A DNA stretch of 64,000 nt from Coix lacryma-jobi var. lacryma-jobi. Lineage: Eukaryota > Streptophyta > Magnoliopsida > Poales > Poaceae. The position numbers were made by a program, and so were the translations under genes. A model generated the notes under the pieces. It worked only from the letters and a program-made list of their open reading frames with translations, had not been told where the DNA came from and did no database searches. Positions 21,390-32,817 of the stretch are shown one piece after another. Where the stretch lies: NCBI GenBank assembly GCA_009763385.1, contig CM019824.1, forward strand, positions 160,059,622 through 160,123,621, written 5' to 3'. How positions within the stretch are numbered: the first letter of the stretch is position 1; every line of letters starts with the position of its first letter.

Positions 21390-23560
21390 TTACCTTGCTT
21401 GTAGTTTATACTATTACAAAGACCAAAAAAAAAAAAGGAAATCACCCTTATTCCTCCTTGCGACTTTATTTCTTGTCGTTATTTGTGTAAATTAAAACCT
21501 GCAACACACGATGGGTCCAGAGCATTTTGGAGCACTACAGTATGCATGCTCCTAATACGATCAAAGCCCGCAGGGCCGCAGGTTCCCAACGCCTTGTACA
21601 GCACGCTGTCCTTTGCGCATGCCTTGTAGCTTCTCGATCTACCTCCAGGAGTCCAGGGTCCGGTCCAGCAGGCTAGCTTTCTCCTTGAATTGATTGGCAT
21701 TTAGCCATGCATGGAGGCGAGCGGTGATGATACTGCCAACTGGCCAAGCTCTCTCTGATGGAGATAGACTGGCTCATAGTATATAATAGAGGCAAGAGCT
21801 CAGCAGCAAAGCTCTGAAACTCTCGAAACTAAGCACAAGATTCACCCATAGAAGGTATGGTAACGGAGTCCTTACAAAGTAGCCTTGGAAATGAAAGGGT
21901 CAACGATGGCCCACCGTTGGACATTTAATTTGGAAATTGGAATGATATGCTCTCGCCGGGAAGATGATGGCCGGATGTTTAGATACTGAAAAAATTTCAA
22001 CTTTGCTACTTTAGTATTTTTGTTTGTATTTGACAAATATTGTTCAATCAGGTGCTATCTAAGCTCAAAAGATTCGTTTCAAAAGATTCGTTTTATGATT
22101 TATAACTAATCTGTATAATTAGTTATTTATTTTATCAATGTTTAATGTTTCACGCATACGTCCAAACATTAATGTGATGGAGAGAGAGTGAAAAAAAAGT
22201 TGTTTAGATACCTCAAACAACTTTTTTTCACTCTCTATTCATTACATCACCATCACATCAATGTTTGGACGCATGCATGAAACATTAAATGTTGGTAAAA
22301 TAAATATTTAATTACATAGATTAGTTGTAAATCACGAGAGGAATATTTCTTTTGAGTCTAATTAGCACATGATTAAACAGTATTTGTCAAATACATACGA
22401 AAGTGTTGTAGAAAAAAAAACAACTTTTCGCATCTAACGAGACCAGTTTTGCCGCTAGCTGCCGGCTGGTGCTGACAGGGTGCTGACAGCAGTGACTACC
22501 AAGTGGGTGGAGACGACAGACGGTGAGATCCCTCGAGCCGAGCTAGCCAATTTTGTCAGCTTCTTTAATCGCTGCCATGTACGCCAGGCACGTGTGGGTG
22601 CCTCTGCAGGCTGCGCTGCAATCACAAACATGCAACACAAACATTTTCACACGAAATGAACCAACCTTGTGCTTGTGAAACCCGTCCACCAAATTCCACT
22701 ACTGTATGTAACGCGTGGACAAATTGATGACCCAGGAGGCCAGGACCATCCCTTCGCACAGGCTATTACTCATTAGGGCAATGCTCTGTTTGCTGGAGTG
22801 AAACCGACTCACTGTTGTCATAGACTCATAGCGGTGTTCTGCGGGTACTTCATTTACAAAAAAATAACTTATAGCGCCGGCCTGCACACGAGCTAAGCGC
22901 CTAAGTCTACACACCAACTGAGCCTTGTGGTCGTGGAACCGTCGACAATGTGTTGTTATATGTGTGCGTATTCATATTAAACATCTGCCTATATTACAAC
23001 TCCAAATAAGGATGTAATAAGTCCGTATCCAATGTTGTTTCTTTGGGTTAGCTAACTAATTACAATCAAATACCATTATAGTTCATTTCTTCTCTCGCTC
23101 AAATGAAATTACGTAAAATGCCATTCTAGTTCGTTTAAGAAAGTTTTGGATCGATCCAGTGACCGAAAATAATTAGAACTTGCATCCCTAACTCAAAATA
23201 TTTGTGTCAGCAAGTGTCACCAGGTGAGAGAGAGAGAGAAGCGCGCACACACATGTGAAGTCCATCTTGGATGAACCCATTGACGCATGCAATAGGGTCA
23301 GCCCGTCGCACTGTCGCGGCCCAACCAGCGGCGGGCCCGGGCAGCGGCCCATCTTGCACTTACACATGGCTCCACCTTTCATCATTTTTTGCTTCAACTA
23401 TTCTGATTTCGGACTTTTTGTACAGTATATATCCGGGAGAGAGCAGAGAGAGAATCAAGTAACACAGGAATAACAGTGAAGAACGGCGAATTCCGTAGGT
23501 CTAATTCACGAAATGGAGCCCAGGTACAATAAAAGGCTAAAAGCGGCTCATATGTTCGAC
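21390..23560. other. Intergenic region with a fold-back MITE
   Basis: No gene is supported. A promoter-like stretch lies at 21779-21870 (TATATAATAGAGGCAAGAGC, then a leader and a short ATG frame of 23 codons at 21858). A large inverted repeat occupies 21970-22445. 22446-23480 has only short unsupported frames. 23480-23690 is probably 3' UTR and downstream sequence of the gene on its right. Confidence 0.5.
21970..22445. mobile_element. Fold-back MITE (large inverted repeat)
   Basis: Two arms of about 230 bases are near-perfect inverted copies meeting near 22208, where AGTTGTTTAGATACCTC turns into CAAACAACTTTTTTTCACTC. The outer ends are GATGTTTAGATACTGAAAA and, inverted, TCGTTAGATGCGAAAAG. 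The internal sequence (ATTTGACAAATA, GTTTAATGTTTCACGCATA) belongs to a common grass MITE type also seen at 41160. Superfamily not assigned. Confidence 0.75.
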
Positions 23561-23693
23561 AGCCTTGCCAAGTGCTGTTTACTGCACATTTTATGAAAAT
23601 CTTTCTGACGGCATATCTTATAGATGCTACTTAAGTACATATACATATAGGAAACTAGCTGCCAAGTAAACATTTCGCGAAAAATACAAGGGG

Positions 23694-26169
23694 TTAGAAC
23701 TTTGATGTTGCCTCTTTGATCTCCTCCAAGGAGATAGCCTGCCACAGTATACAACAAAAATCATTCTCAGCAACATATCATGGACGCAGATATCAGAGGA
23801 CAACAAAAAAGCATTGATAATATGCAAAAGGGACATGCCTGGTCCTGCCCAGCAAAGTCATTATCCGGAGTAAGAAAAAGCATACAGTGGCATTCCTTCC
23901 TGCAGAAGTAGATCGCTCACATAAGAAATGATGCTTCCGGACACAATTTTGTTGTTTATGATTTCCCTTTCAAGGGAAGAGAACTAGAAAATACATTCCC
24001 AAATTATCTAGCAGGTTTTGTAATTAAAGAAATGGATATATGGCAGGCTGGAGTATGCAGTTTTTCAAGGAATACTCCCTCCGTATCGCTTTTAGATGAC
24101 GTTTTGGACAAGGTTTGAGTCAAACATTGGGAATATAAATCATGAATAACTTTTAAATTATTGAGTTTAGAGATATAAAAATCATATAAATAAATTTGTC
24201 TTGAAAAATACTTTCATAAAAGTATACATATACCATTTTACAATAAATATTTTTAAAAATACAAATGGTCAAAGTTGCACTTTGAAGACCGTGTCGCTGT
24301 CCTAAACGTCATCTAAATGTGATACGGAGGGAGTATGACTTAATAACCAATGCTTATGCTGTGGGGATGGAACAGAGATAGCTAGCTGGCCAGTTTTTTC
24401 ATATGGTACGGTAACCGAAAAAGATCTCTGTTCGCTTGAGCTACTTTGTTGGCTTTAATCCATACAAATCAACCGTGGAAAAGTATTTTTCTCTCACAAA
24501 ATATCAGCCGTACGAATCAGCCGAACCGGCTTATAGCTCAAGCTATAACTTTGAGCATAAAACAGTGCTGCCACAATATTTTCTGTATGCAATATCATAT
24601 AAAAACAGCTGGAAGTGTAGTTCATAAACACACCTCTCACGCATCGGGACACATGGACAGTTCCAAAATCCTTGTGCTACCTCTGCAGCTTTGTCATCAT
24701 AATGCCTGGCCAGATTTACAATTAGTTTAGGAAAGAAAAATAGCCGCAGCCTGTACAAATAATGGATGAACAATTGAGGGAAACATAAGATAAATTACCT
24801 ACAAGGACATAGAGGAGCTCCGAGAGTATCTCTGTGATCGGCAAGTCCCTGCAAACATGTTATAGGTCATACGACACAGTATTCTCATTTGTGCTTTATC
24901 ATCAAGAAGGAATTACAGAATTCCTATATACACCTATTATCAAGAAAATATGATGGTTGCTCTGAGAAAACCAAAGTAGAGCACTTGCATTTAACATACC
25001 CATGTGCTTCGATATAAGCTTGCTGATTTATAATGAATTAATGGTAATGCATTTGTTCCCTGAATTCCTAAAATGACACTGAAGCTGGTATCCTTACCCC
25101 TAAACTTCTGAATAAATCCTCCAACAAGTCATGGATGCACTGCCCCACTGGGTGTGTGTTCTGGGTTGGGGTCAAGAGAGAGGGAGAAAAAGAATTGTTC
25201 AGCATTACCAGTGTCCTCAACCTGGTGGCGCCCAACACGACTGCTCACTTTGCACATGTTTTAGAGCCATCTTATTTGCCAAAAATAAACCATGGTTTTC
25301 CAAATTATATTTCCCTTTTGTTAACAAGAATAAGCTTTGGCATCTTGCAACCACCTGAGGCACATAAGCTGGCTGTGCCAAACAGCAGCTGAAGTTTGAC
25401 CGCTAGCATCTAAGTAATGTCTAGACTCTCTCCTCTGCACAGTTACCATCCTGAGCTGTAGGCCTCTGGGAGGATTGCCGCTACCAATGAGCATCTAGAA
25501 GGAAGGCTGGGAGAATTACTTCTCTCTGATCCATATTACTGTTTCTTTCTTTCAGCTTTATTCTTAGAATGAAGCAGCTTCTGTTCCTCCCCGGTTCAAG
25601 AACATAGTGCTAATCATGACTTAGACTGGTTGCAATTGTGGATGATGTGTTTGTTATCTCTCTTTAACATTCTGTTAACTTTCCAGTCTAGATTGCTATT
25701 CCCGGCCTTTGCTTCCATTTTCACCTAACTTATGTCCCAAAAACCTTGTGCTGGGACGCAATTTACCTAAAGCTCGGTGTTAACAGTTATCGGCAGTGAC
25801 TGACCTTGATGACGACGGCAGTGACTGTCTTATCCGCGCAGAAGAAGGTGTTGGAGCGGCGGGCGTACTGCTCGGAGAACTTGCGCATGACCTCCACCGA
25901 CTTGTCACTGGAGGCGTCCGCTCCTGCGGCTGCTGCCCACAACAGATACCATACCATACACACCATTCAGTTCATCCCGATTTCAGTGAGGGGAGGGCAC
26001 ACGGGCAGAAATTGGAGTCCACAAATCTGGGGGATCAGCGGGAAACCGGAAACGTACCTTGAGCTCGGACGGCGCATCTGCAGGGGCGTCCTCTGGGCGC
26101 CGTCGACGACGACGACGGGCGGATGGGGAGCCCCCCGCACCCGACGGTGGTGGTGACGGTGGATGTCAT
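23694..26169 (-). CDS. FTRC: Ferredoxin-thioredoxin reductase, catalytic (beta) chain, chloroplastic; six exons
   Basis: The enzyme takes electrons from photosystem I-reduced ferredoxin and reduces thioredoxins in the chloroplast stroma, through a 4Fe-4S cluster and a redox disulfide. Coding exons on the minus strand: 26169-26058, 25932-25805, 24848-24799, 24705-24634, 23899-23839, 23738-23694. Phases join cleanly to 155 residues. Residues 1-37 (MTSTVTTTVGCGG...) look like a transit peptide. SDKSVEVMRKFSEQYARRSN and FFCADKTVTAVVIK are family signatures. The cluster motif CPC-x16-CPC-x8-CHC is complete across exons 3-5. The frame closes with IKEATSKF and TAA. Exon 2 has a tandem acceptor (CAGCAG), so one Ala is optional; exon 5 appears to use a GC donor (CAG/GCATGT). 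Length and motifs are normal, so I take it as functional. A MULE starts 445 bases upstream of the ATG. Confidence 0.95.
24075..24333. mobile_element. Stowaway MITE in intron 4 of FTRC
   Basis: The 259-base element has inverted ends CTCCCTCCGTATCGCTTTTA and CTCCCTCCGTATCACATTTA, with TA on each side (24073-24074 and 24334-24335). Its inner part pairs as well (GATGACGTTTTGGACA against TGTCCTAAACGTCATC). It lies wholly within the 734-base intron 4. Confidence 0.9.
24425..24545. mobile_element. Short MITE-like inverted repeat in intron 4 of FTRC
   Basis: GTTCGCTTGAGCTACTTTG at the left and GGCTTATAGCTCAAGC at the right pair around the shared GCTTGAGCT core. The inner AATCAGCCGAACCGGCTTA is typical of small grass MITEs. 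Ends and duplication are not clear. Confidence 0.45.
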
Positions 26170-26613
26170 CGCCGGCCGGCCGGTGCCCGCCCGCCGATCT
26201 GGAGTAGGCGGTTGTGGCCGCGGTGGTTGGGACTTGGGAGCGAGGGGAGCTGGAGAGTGAACGGTCGAGAGCAGAGAAGTGAGATGGGGAGGAGTGAAGC
26301 CTCGAGAGCTCGGTGGAAGCAGCGTGGGATGGGGAGTTGGATGGAGCAGCGGCGGCTGGGGTGTACCTGTGGTGGTGCCCTGTCCCCTGTCTGTGGATAA
26401 AGAGACGCGACGCGAGAGCCTGCGACGGCGAGGCGGCGACAACTCGATGCGGGCGAAGATATCTGGTGCTTTATGCTCCCGAGCCTACACAATTCGCACT
26501 TCAGCTGAGACAGCGATTTCAGATAAATGTATGGAAGAACGAATGAACCATAATTCTTTTTTTTTTCATCGAAAACAGATAATGTTATTTTCATTTTCCT
26601 CGTTCCTAATGTG

Positions 26614-26850
26614 AATTTTTTTTATTAATAACCCAATTAAATAAAAAATTTCATAAATAACACTGTCTACTTTTTTTTGCAAAACTAACCTTTTTGCCGC
26701 GCCGTCCCCAATGGCGCGGCAAAAGCGTTAGCCGCGCCATGCATGACGGCGCGGCAAAAGCGCCACCGTGGCACCGCCCGGCCACGCAGGCCCGCGTGGG
26801 CCACCCTCCCCACGCAGGCCAGGCGGGCTGGCGCGGCCAACGGCTTTGCC
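26614..26850. repeat. Left terminal inverted repeat of the MULE
   Basis: Matches the complement of 34440-34615 nearly base for base as far as the GGGCCACC/GGGCCCCAC divergence near 26800. Beyond that only the CCGCGCCAGGCGGG pieces are shared. Confidence 0.9.
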
Positions 26851-27147
26851 GCGCCAGGCGGGGTGGCGCGATCTGGCTGCACCGGCCTTCTTCCTCCTTC
26901 GTCCTCTGCCTTGCCCGCACCGTCGCCCAGCGCCATCGCCGCCGTCCCTGCTCGCCGCCGGTACGCCGCGCCGCAGCTCCTCGCTGCCCCGCCGTCCTCC
27001 GCCCCGGCCCCGTCCCTGCCCCGTCCCCGCCCCGTCCCCGCCCCGGAACCCCGCCTCGCCCGGCCCTAGCCCGGCCAGGCCATCTGCTCGGCTAGGCCAC
27101 CGGCTCCCCCCTCCACCACCCTCTCCACCACCGTCCACGACCAGAAG

Positions 27148-27538
27148 GTAATTGTTTTTCCTTTTTGGTATTTTTTTTGGTAGTTTAGGTTAATTAGTTA
27201 GTTAAATAGGTTAGTATTTTAGTTATTTATTTATTTGCTTAGTTAGTTAGTTAGTTAGGTTAGGTTAGTTTAGGTAGTTATTTAGGTTAGGTTAGTTTAG
27301 GTGGTTAATTAGTTAGTTAGTAAGTTAGTTAGTTAGTTTGTTAGGTTAGGGTAGGCTCAGAAGTTAGGTTAGGTTAGTTAGTTTGTTAGTTCGTTAGTTA
27401 GGATATTTAGTTAGTTACTTAGTTAGGTTAGGTTAATATGTTAGTTATGTTAGTGAAGGCAACTTAGTAAGTAATTACGCCATTCTTTACTTTTGAGAAG
27501 ACCATCACTTGACCTTAGTTTCACTATTGACTTTGTAG
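27148..27538 (+). other. Probable 5' UTR intron of the MULE transposase gene, TTAGG-rich
   Basis: CCAGAAG/GTAATTG at 27147/27148 is a good donor and TTTGTAG/ATG at 27538/27539 a good acceptor directly before the transposase start codon. Most of the stretch (27190-27450) is a degenerate run of TTAGT, TTAGG and TTAGTTAGG units with almost no C on the top strand, which suits a plant intron. It is not telomeric. Confidence 0.6.
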
Positions 27539-30284
27539 ATGGACACTGTATTCAGATTGTTTTATGGAGGCACAATTAGTAAACGAGATGGGTTGTTTGA
27601 TGATAACATGGAACAAGAACTCGAAGTATTTGATGAGCGTCCTTCTTTTACGGAGCTTATGTTGCGTCTGAAGGAGAAGTTCGATGGTGATTTCTCGTTG
27701 AAAGGGAGATTTGACAGTGGCAAGATTAGGGCGAACTATGCGTTGATGCCCTTGCGCAACCAGGCTGACTGGGCAAAATACCAGACGATCGTTATGGCAT
27801 CCAATTCGACCATGGCTGAGATCGTGGTAGAGGATGGTAGGAGGAAGCAGGCAGAGGCGTCCAATGATGGCAACGAAGGTGAAGCACAGGAGGTAGGAGA
27901 TGATGACGATGCAGCTCCGATGACTATGGACGTTGATGGTCACCCCACGCAGGAGACGGTGTATCCATCTGAAAATGTCCACGCTGACGTCGGTCAAATA
28001 AACAATGATTTTGATGTGGCCGACCTAGAGCGGCAGGAGCAGGAGGACCAGGAGGCACAATTGTTTGATGAAAACTATGATTCTGATGATGATTCAGATT
28101 ATGACGAAGAAGAGGACAGTTATATTTGTGCTATGTCTGACCCGGTTCGTGGTATTCCACAACCGGTTCGTGCTATGCCACAACCGGTTCCTCAGAATTT
28201 GCATCCTCCAGGGAGACTAGTCACTGATATACCAGAGGATCGTACACATTTTGATGTGTGGCGGCGTTTGAGCGAAGCGGGTATTATGTTGCGCCCGATC
28301 CTTTGACTGAGACAGAGCTGCAGCAATTGAGGTCGGTTAACATGCAGTTAGAGGCGTTCCAAGTTATAGGGATGTCAGTATGGTGGACCAGGCAGTTTGT
28401 GATACTGGATTGAATCTGTGCAAGCAAACACTGCATAACCATACAGATTGGATTCTTCAGAAGGGTATGATTTTCAACACTATGACTGAGCTGAAGCTTT
28501 TCCTTGAGAACTATGCTGTGCATCATCATCGACCGTACACGGTCAGCCATTCTGATATTAGTTTGAGGTACCACGTCAAGTGTTGAGTCTTGGTTGTCCG
28601 TGGAGGCTGAATGCTCGCAAGAGAACTGATGGCAAGTGGAGGATCAGTAAAGTAGTACAACCGCATACCTGTTTTACAGATAAGGGACAAGAAAAACATC
28701 CTCAATTGACGGCAAGATACCTTGCACGGCGCATTTTGGCATTTGTTGATGATGACGCCGACGTATCTGTTTCACAATTGCTTATCTCCATATTTGGATT
28801 CACAGGCTATAAGGTGACTTATGGAAAGGCGTGGCGTGCGAAGCAGATCGCCCTTGCAATTCGTTGGGGTGGTTGGGATGAAGCGTACAACAGGATTCCT
28901 CGGATTTTGTGTGCAATGGCATACTATAACCCTGGCCTTAAATGGTTTCCACACACCAATGGGCAGTATATAGACCGCAACACCGGCAAGGTTACACATG
29001 TGCTTCAGTGTGTATTTTGGTCTTTTGCACAAACAGAGCATGCGTATCAGTACTGTCGTCCAGTCATATTGTGGACGGTACTTTCTTGACCGGAGCGTAC
29101 AAGGGTGTGTTGATGATGGCGGCGGCTGTTGATCCCGAGGACCAGATAGTTCCAATTGCTTTCGCCTTGGCTGAGGGGGAGAACGTTGAGTCTTGGTCTT
29201 GGTTCATGGCCCTGCTACGGATACAAGTGTTAGGGCCTTCTCGGACAATATGTTTGATTTCGGACCGTCATGTTGGTTGCTTCGTGCCGCAGAGGAGGAG
29301 ATAGAGGGTTGTCCTCCTCTAGTGCACAGATGGTGCATGCGTCACTTTGCCGCCAATTTCTGGCGTCGGCAGAGAAAAAAAGGAGGTTGTGCCAAGGTGA
29401 AAGAGCTATGTTGTGTTAAAACTGAGCACAAATTCAAAGAAACAATGGAAGAGTTGGACAAAATGTTTAAACAGTGCTGCGAGGGCCTGGATCGAGAGAC
29501 AGATGGAACACAAGGAGAAGTGGGCGCTTGCTTACGATGAGGGCGGTTTCCGGTTCGGCATAATGACCACCAACTCATCGGAGTCTTTCAACAAGGTATT
29601 CACCGGTGTTAGAGCCTTGCCCGTTTCTGGAATCGTTGAGTACTCGTTTCACAAGACCAACGAGTATTTTGTGAAAAGGTGGTCCATTGCTCAAGACAAC
29701 CTACAAACAGATGTGTGAATTTGGAAAGGCGGGAAAGGAGCACATTCAGGAAAATGAGATCTGGGCAACGCAGCTAACTTGTGAGGCTTATGGACCAACC
29801 AGACAAATCTATAATGTTCGAGCAAAGGGTGGAACTACCATGGGCGGGGAACGCTACGGTGGTCGCAACTATCGGATCGATCTTGAAAGAGTGGAATGCA
29901 GTTGTAACGTCCGCAGATAATGCATGCCCCTTGCTCTCACATGATTGCGTCCTGTAGAGCGCGCGGATATAACTACAAGGCCGTACCATATATGTCCGAG
30001 TACTATCGCCGGGAGCAACACCGTCGCAATATGGCAGAGCAGCTTCGAGCCTTACCTTGATCCCACTCAATGGCCTCCATACTTGGGTAGAGACTTCATG
30101 CCTGATCCTGAGCTGCTGAAGTTAGGTAAGGGTAGGAGGAGGAAGAAGAGACTAAAGGGTGACATGGACAATATGGATAGGTATGGCGGGGGGACTTTGA
30201 CCAGACACCGAGCACGAACCTATGCTCTGTTTGCCACATGCCAGGGCATAATGCAGCCTTCCATCGTAGACAAACACAACAGGT
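27539..30284 (+). pseudogene. MURA-like MULE transposase, frameshifted
   Basis: Transposase that would cut and move the element. It starts MDTVFRLFYGG at 27539. An acidic N-terminal region ends near 28140, and a frame break follows near 28275. The MuDR DNA-binding domain (GMIFNTMTELKLFLENYAV, then GCPWRLNARKR) has another break near 28580. The MULE transposase core has the first Asp in VDGTFLTGAYKGVLMMAAAV, the second in LISDRH, and SSESFN downstream, with breaks near 29080, 29270 and 29500. A SWIM zinc finger (CSCNV, then a CSH pair in another frame) follows near 29900-29950. The last exon ends HNR at a donor, AACAG/GTGTAC (30284). Too many breaks to be functional here. Confidence 0.88.
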
Positions 30285-30445
30285 GTACATATGTCTTCAT
30301 TTGTTTTAATGCTTTATTATTTTTATCTTTACTTATATTAATTATTTGAATGCTTTTCTATTATTGTACATATGTCTTTCATTTGTTTTAATGCTTTATT
30401 ATTTTTGACGCTGTACTAACCTGTTACCATGTTTTGTTTAAACAG

Positions 30446-32147
30446 GATGGCGAACCCTCCGGCGTACCCTCTCCTTGAGCCGTTCTACGACGGCGAGCAC
30501 CGGGCGCACAGGCTCACCGACTACGCCCCTCCGGAGAGGTTGTCCTTGCTGAGGCCGCGCACCCACCTATGGCACCGGTGGGACGAGCGCTACGCACCCT
30601 TCCTACGGCGCGCGGACTTCTTGGTGCTAGCCCGCGTTGCCAACGACGTGGTGTTGCAGCTCGACCCCGCGCTCCTCACCGCGCTGGCGGATAGGTGGCG
30701 TCCCGAGACGCACACCTTCCACCTAGCCTGTGGGGAGATGACCGTGACGTTACAGGACGTGGCCAAGATTTTTGGTCTACGCCTGGGCGGCCTCCCCGTG
30801 ACGGGGATTCTTGACACCGACACGTGGATGGACACCGTCCACCAATTCTGTGGCCGTACGCCCCCCGACGACGCAGACGCTAAGAGGAACAAGTAAGCTA
30901 AATTTTTCTAATTTAGTTGCATACGATGTGCTACTATCATTTCCTAACTTTTACTTTTTGTAAACAAACAGGAAGACTACTGGGGTGCCTTCGTCGTGGA
31001 TCACCAACACTTTTCGTATTGCCCCCTCAACGCTGACCCACAGGTAGTCGAGAGGTATGCCAGAGTGTGGCTGTGGCACTTTATTGGGGCGTTCCTGTTT
31101 CCCGACTCATCGGGGAACACCATCAGCTGGATGTTCGTCCCCATCCTCGCACAGCCGTGGGAGAACATCGCCGGCTACAGCTGGGGGAGCGCTGTTCTAG
31201 CATGGCTGTACAGACAGCTGTGCGAGGGGTGCCGGCGGAGGCAGGCCTCCTCTAGCTTGGGAGGGTGTCTGCCCCTGCTCCAGGTTTGGGCCTGGCAGCG
31301 GCTGCCTGTGGGTCGTCCCAGCGTACGAGAGGAGGCGGTAAGTACATACCTCTTGCGTGCGTGTGTTTTTACAAATTTACAGTCATTTAACTGATTCAAA
31401 TTGGAATGCAGGTGTGGAGGCACCCGGACACCCGACCCACTGCTCTGTTTGTCTGGTCCACGGCAGAGGCAGTTAGAGGCAACCCCCAGCGCCGCTACCA
31501 CCTGTACACGGACTTGCTGGACGTCCTGACACAGCACCAGGTAATTCCGGAATGAGTTCAATTTTTTATATTGAAAAAGGAACATGACTAACTATGTCTT
31601 TTCATTACAAACAGGTCAGTTGGGACCCCTGGGACCTGTACGACAACGTGTTCGACCCCGCCACGGAGTTGGACCGTGTAGATTGGCGTTGCACCGTCCC
31701 TCTTATCTGCTTCTACGTGGCCCTCGGCCATAGCTCGCACTACGCTGGAGGGTCCTCCTCCAGAGGTGGCCTGGACGACACGGCGTGGCAGGAACCTGGT
31801 GCTTACGACTACCCTAGTGGCTACTACACCGGCCCTGGCTGGCAGCCTTGGCCAGAGCAGGGCGCAGCACAGGAGCTAGGGTACTCACAGCTAGGTGGAG
31901 CTCCACTACCTACTCAGGAGGACGTGCAGGTACATAAGTTGACCGCTATACATTTCAGTTCGTCAGATATATTTAAGTTGTTTGCTAACATTTATTTTGA
32001 ATGTTGCAGGGACCTAGTCAGACGCAGGGGTCATCACGCCGGCAGCCACGCGCACGAGACCGCACGGACGTCACGTTCACGCCGAACATGGATCTGTCGC
32101 AGCCGAGGCGTCGGAGGCGGCCTCGTCAGCCGTACACACCTAGCTAG
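30446..32147 (+). pseudogene. Plant mobile domain (PMD, MAIN-like) module of the MULE, five exons, one frameshift
   Basis: PMD proteins include the Arabidopsis meristem/silencing factors MAIN and MAIL1; many copies are carried by transposons. Exons: 30446-30892, 30972-31337, 31412-31540, 31615-31929, 32010-32147, all with GT-AG limits. Exon 1 codes YPLLEPFYDGEHRAHRLTDY and the PMD core (FHLACGEMTVTLQDVAKIFG, LRLGGLPVTG). Exon 2 has VVERYARVWLWHFIGAFLFP, exon 3 WRHPDTRPTALFVW, exon 4 VSWDPWDLYDNVF, and exon 5 an Arg-rich tail. A one-base slip near 31015 breaks exon 2. The first exon begins at an acceptor (AACAG/GATGG) in phase with the transposase's last donor, so the two may be one transcript. 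Confidence 0.82.
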
Positions 32148-32479
32148 GCTTAGTGTTAGACTATATGGATAGGTGATGTATATGTTAGATAACTTGTTTG
32201 AGAACCCTATTATGTACTTCGTGGAGCCTGAGCCACTAAGCCTGGTTTTTATGACCGCTATTATGTTTCCGTTTATTCAAATTGTGTCAATGTTTGGTTC
32301 CTTGTTATTCCGTTTGCGGAAAAAGACAGGAAAAACGGAAAAACACATTCGATCAAACAGAGACAACACACTAGGACAAAGATCGATCAGGAACTCGACC
32401 AGTCGGCGGGAAACCTTGGGGCTTTGCCTGCTGCAAAACTTCATGCCTCTCATGTTTGCTAATACTTAGTCATTTCGTG

Positions 32480-32817
32480 AATGACAGTCTTCTATTTCCG
32501 AAGAAAACTGCGGCTTCACCAGATGGGTGGATCCTCCTCCAATATGGCCGCATCAGGAATACATCTATTATCTGCAGCGTCGTATCGACGATCTTGAAAG
32601 AGAAGTTAAAAGCATGCTCAAGGACTATGATGATGACGACAGCGATGCAGGCGGTTCAGATGAAGCAATATGCCTTGATCCATATTGCAACTGCCCGCAT
32701 CACAAGAACAAGGGGCCTCCACCGCCACCCCCACCACCGCCACCACCACCACCACCCGCAATGGGAGGCTATTACGGAGAAGGGTCTACTCAGTTTGCTA
32801 TGTGGGACGGCTTCTAG
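32480..32817 (+). CDS. GRF-type zinc-finger half plus acidic and proline-rich tail (partial)
   Basis: An exon opens after the acceptor ATGACAG near 32487. It codes SEENCGFTRWVDPPPIWPHQ, the second half of a GRF zinc finger, then a short coiled coil (YLQRRIDDLEREV), an acidic run (YDDDDSDAGGSDE), a Cys/His group (CLDPYCNCPHH), 14 prolines and a stop at 32815-32817. The exon with the first half of the finger is not evident between 32150 and 32480, so the gene may be truncated or have an upstream exon I cannot place. It runs in the same direction as the PMD module. Confidence 0.6.

Noticed and set aside
25131..25392. Plus-strand ORFs of 75-85 residues
   Set aside because: They lie in intron 2 of FTRC on the opposite strand and have no recognisable domain.
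26651..27151. Several Arg/Ala/Pro-rich ORFs on both strands
   Set aside because: They are in the MULE inverted repeat and GC-rich leader; low complexity, no domain, no conservation of frame.
27190..27450. TTAGG-like repeats suggesting interstitial telomere sequence
   Set aside because: Units are irregular TTAGT/TTAGG rather than plant TTTAGGG, and they sit between splice sites of the transposase leader.
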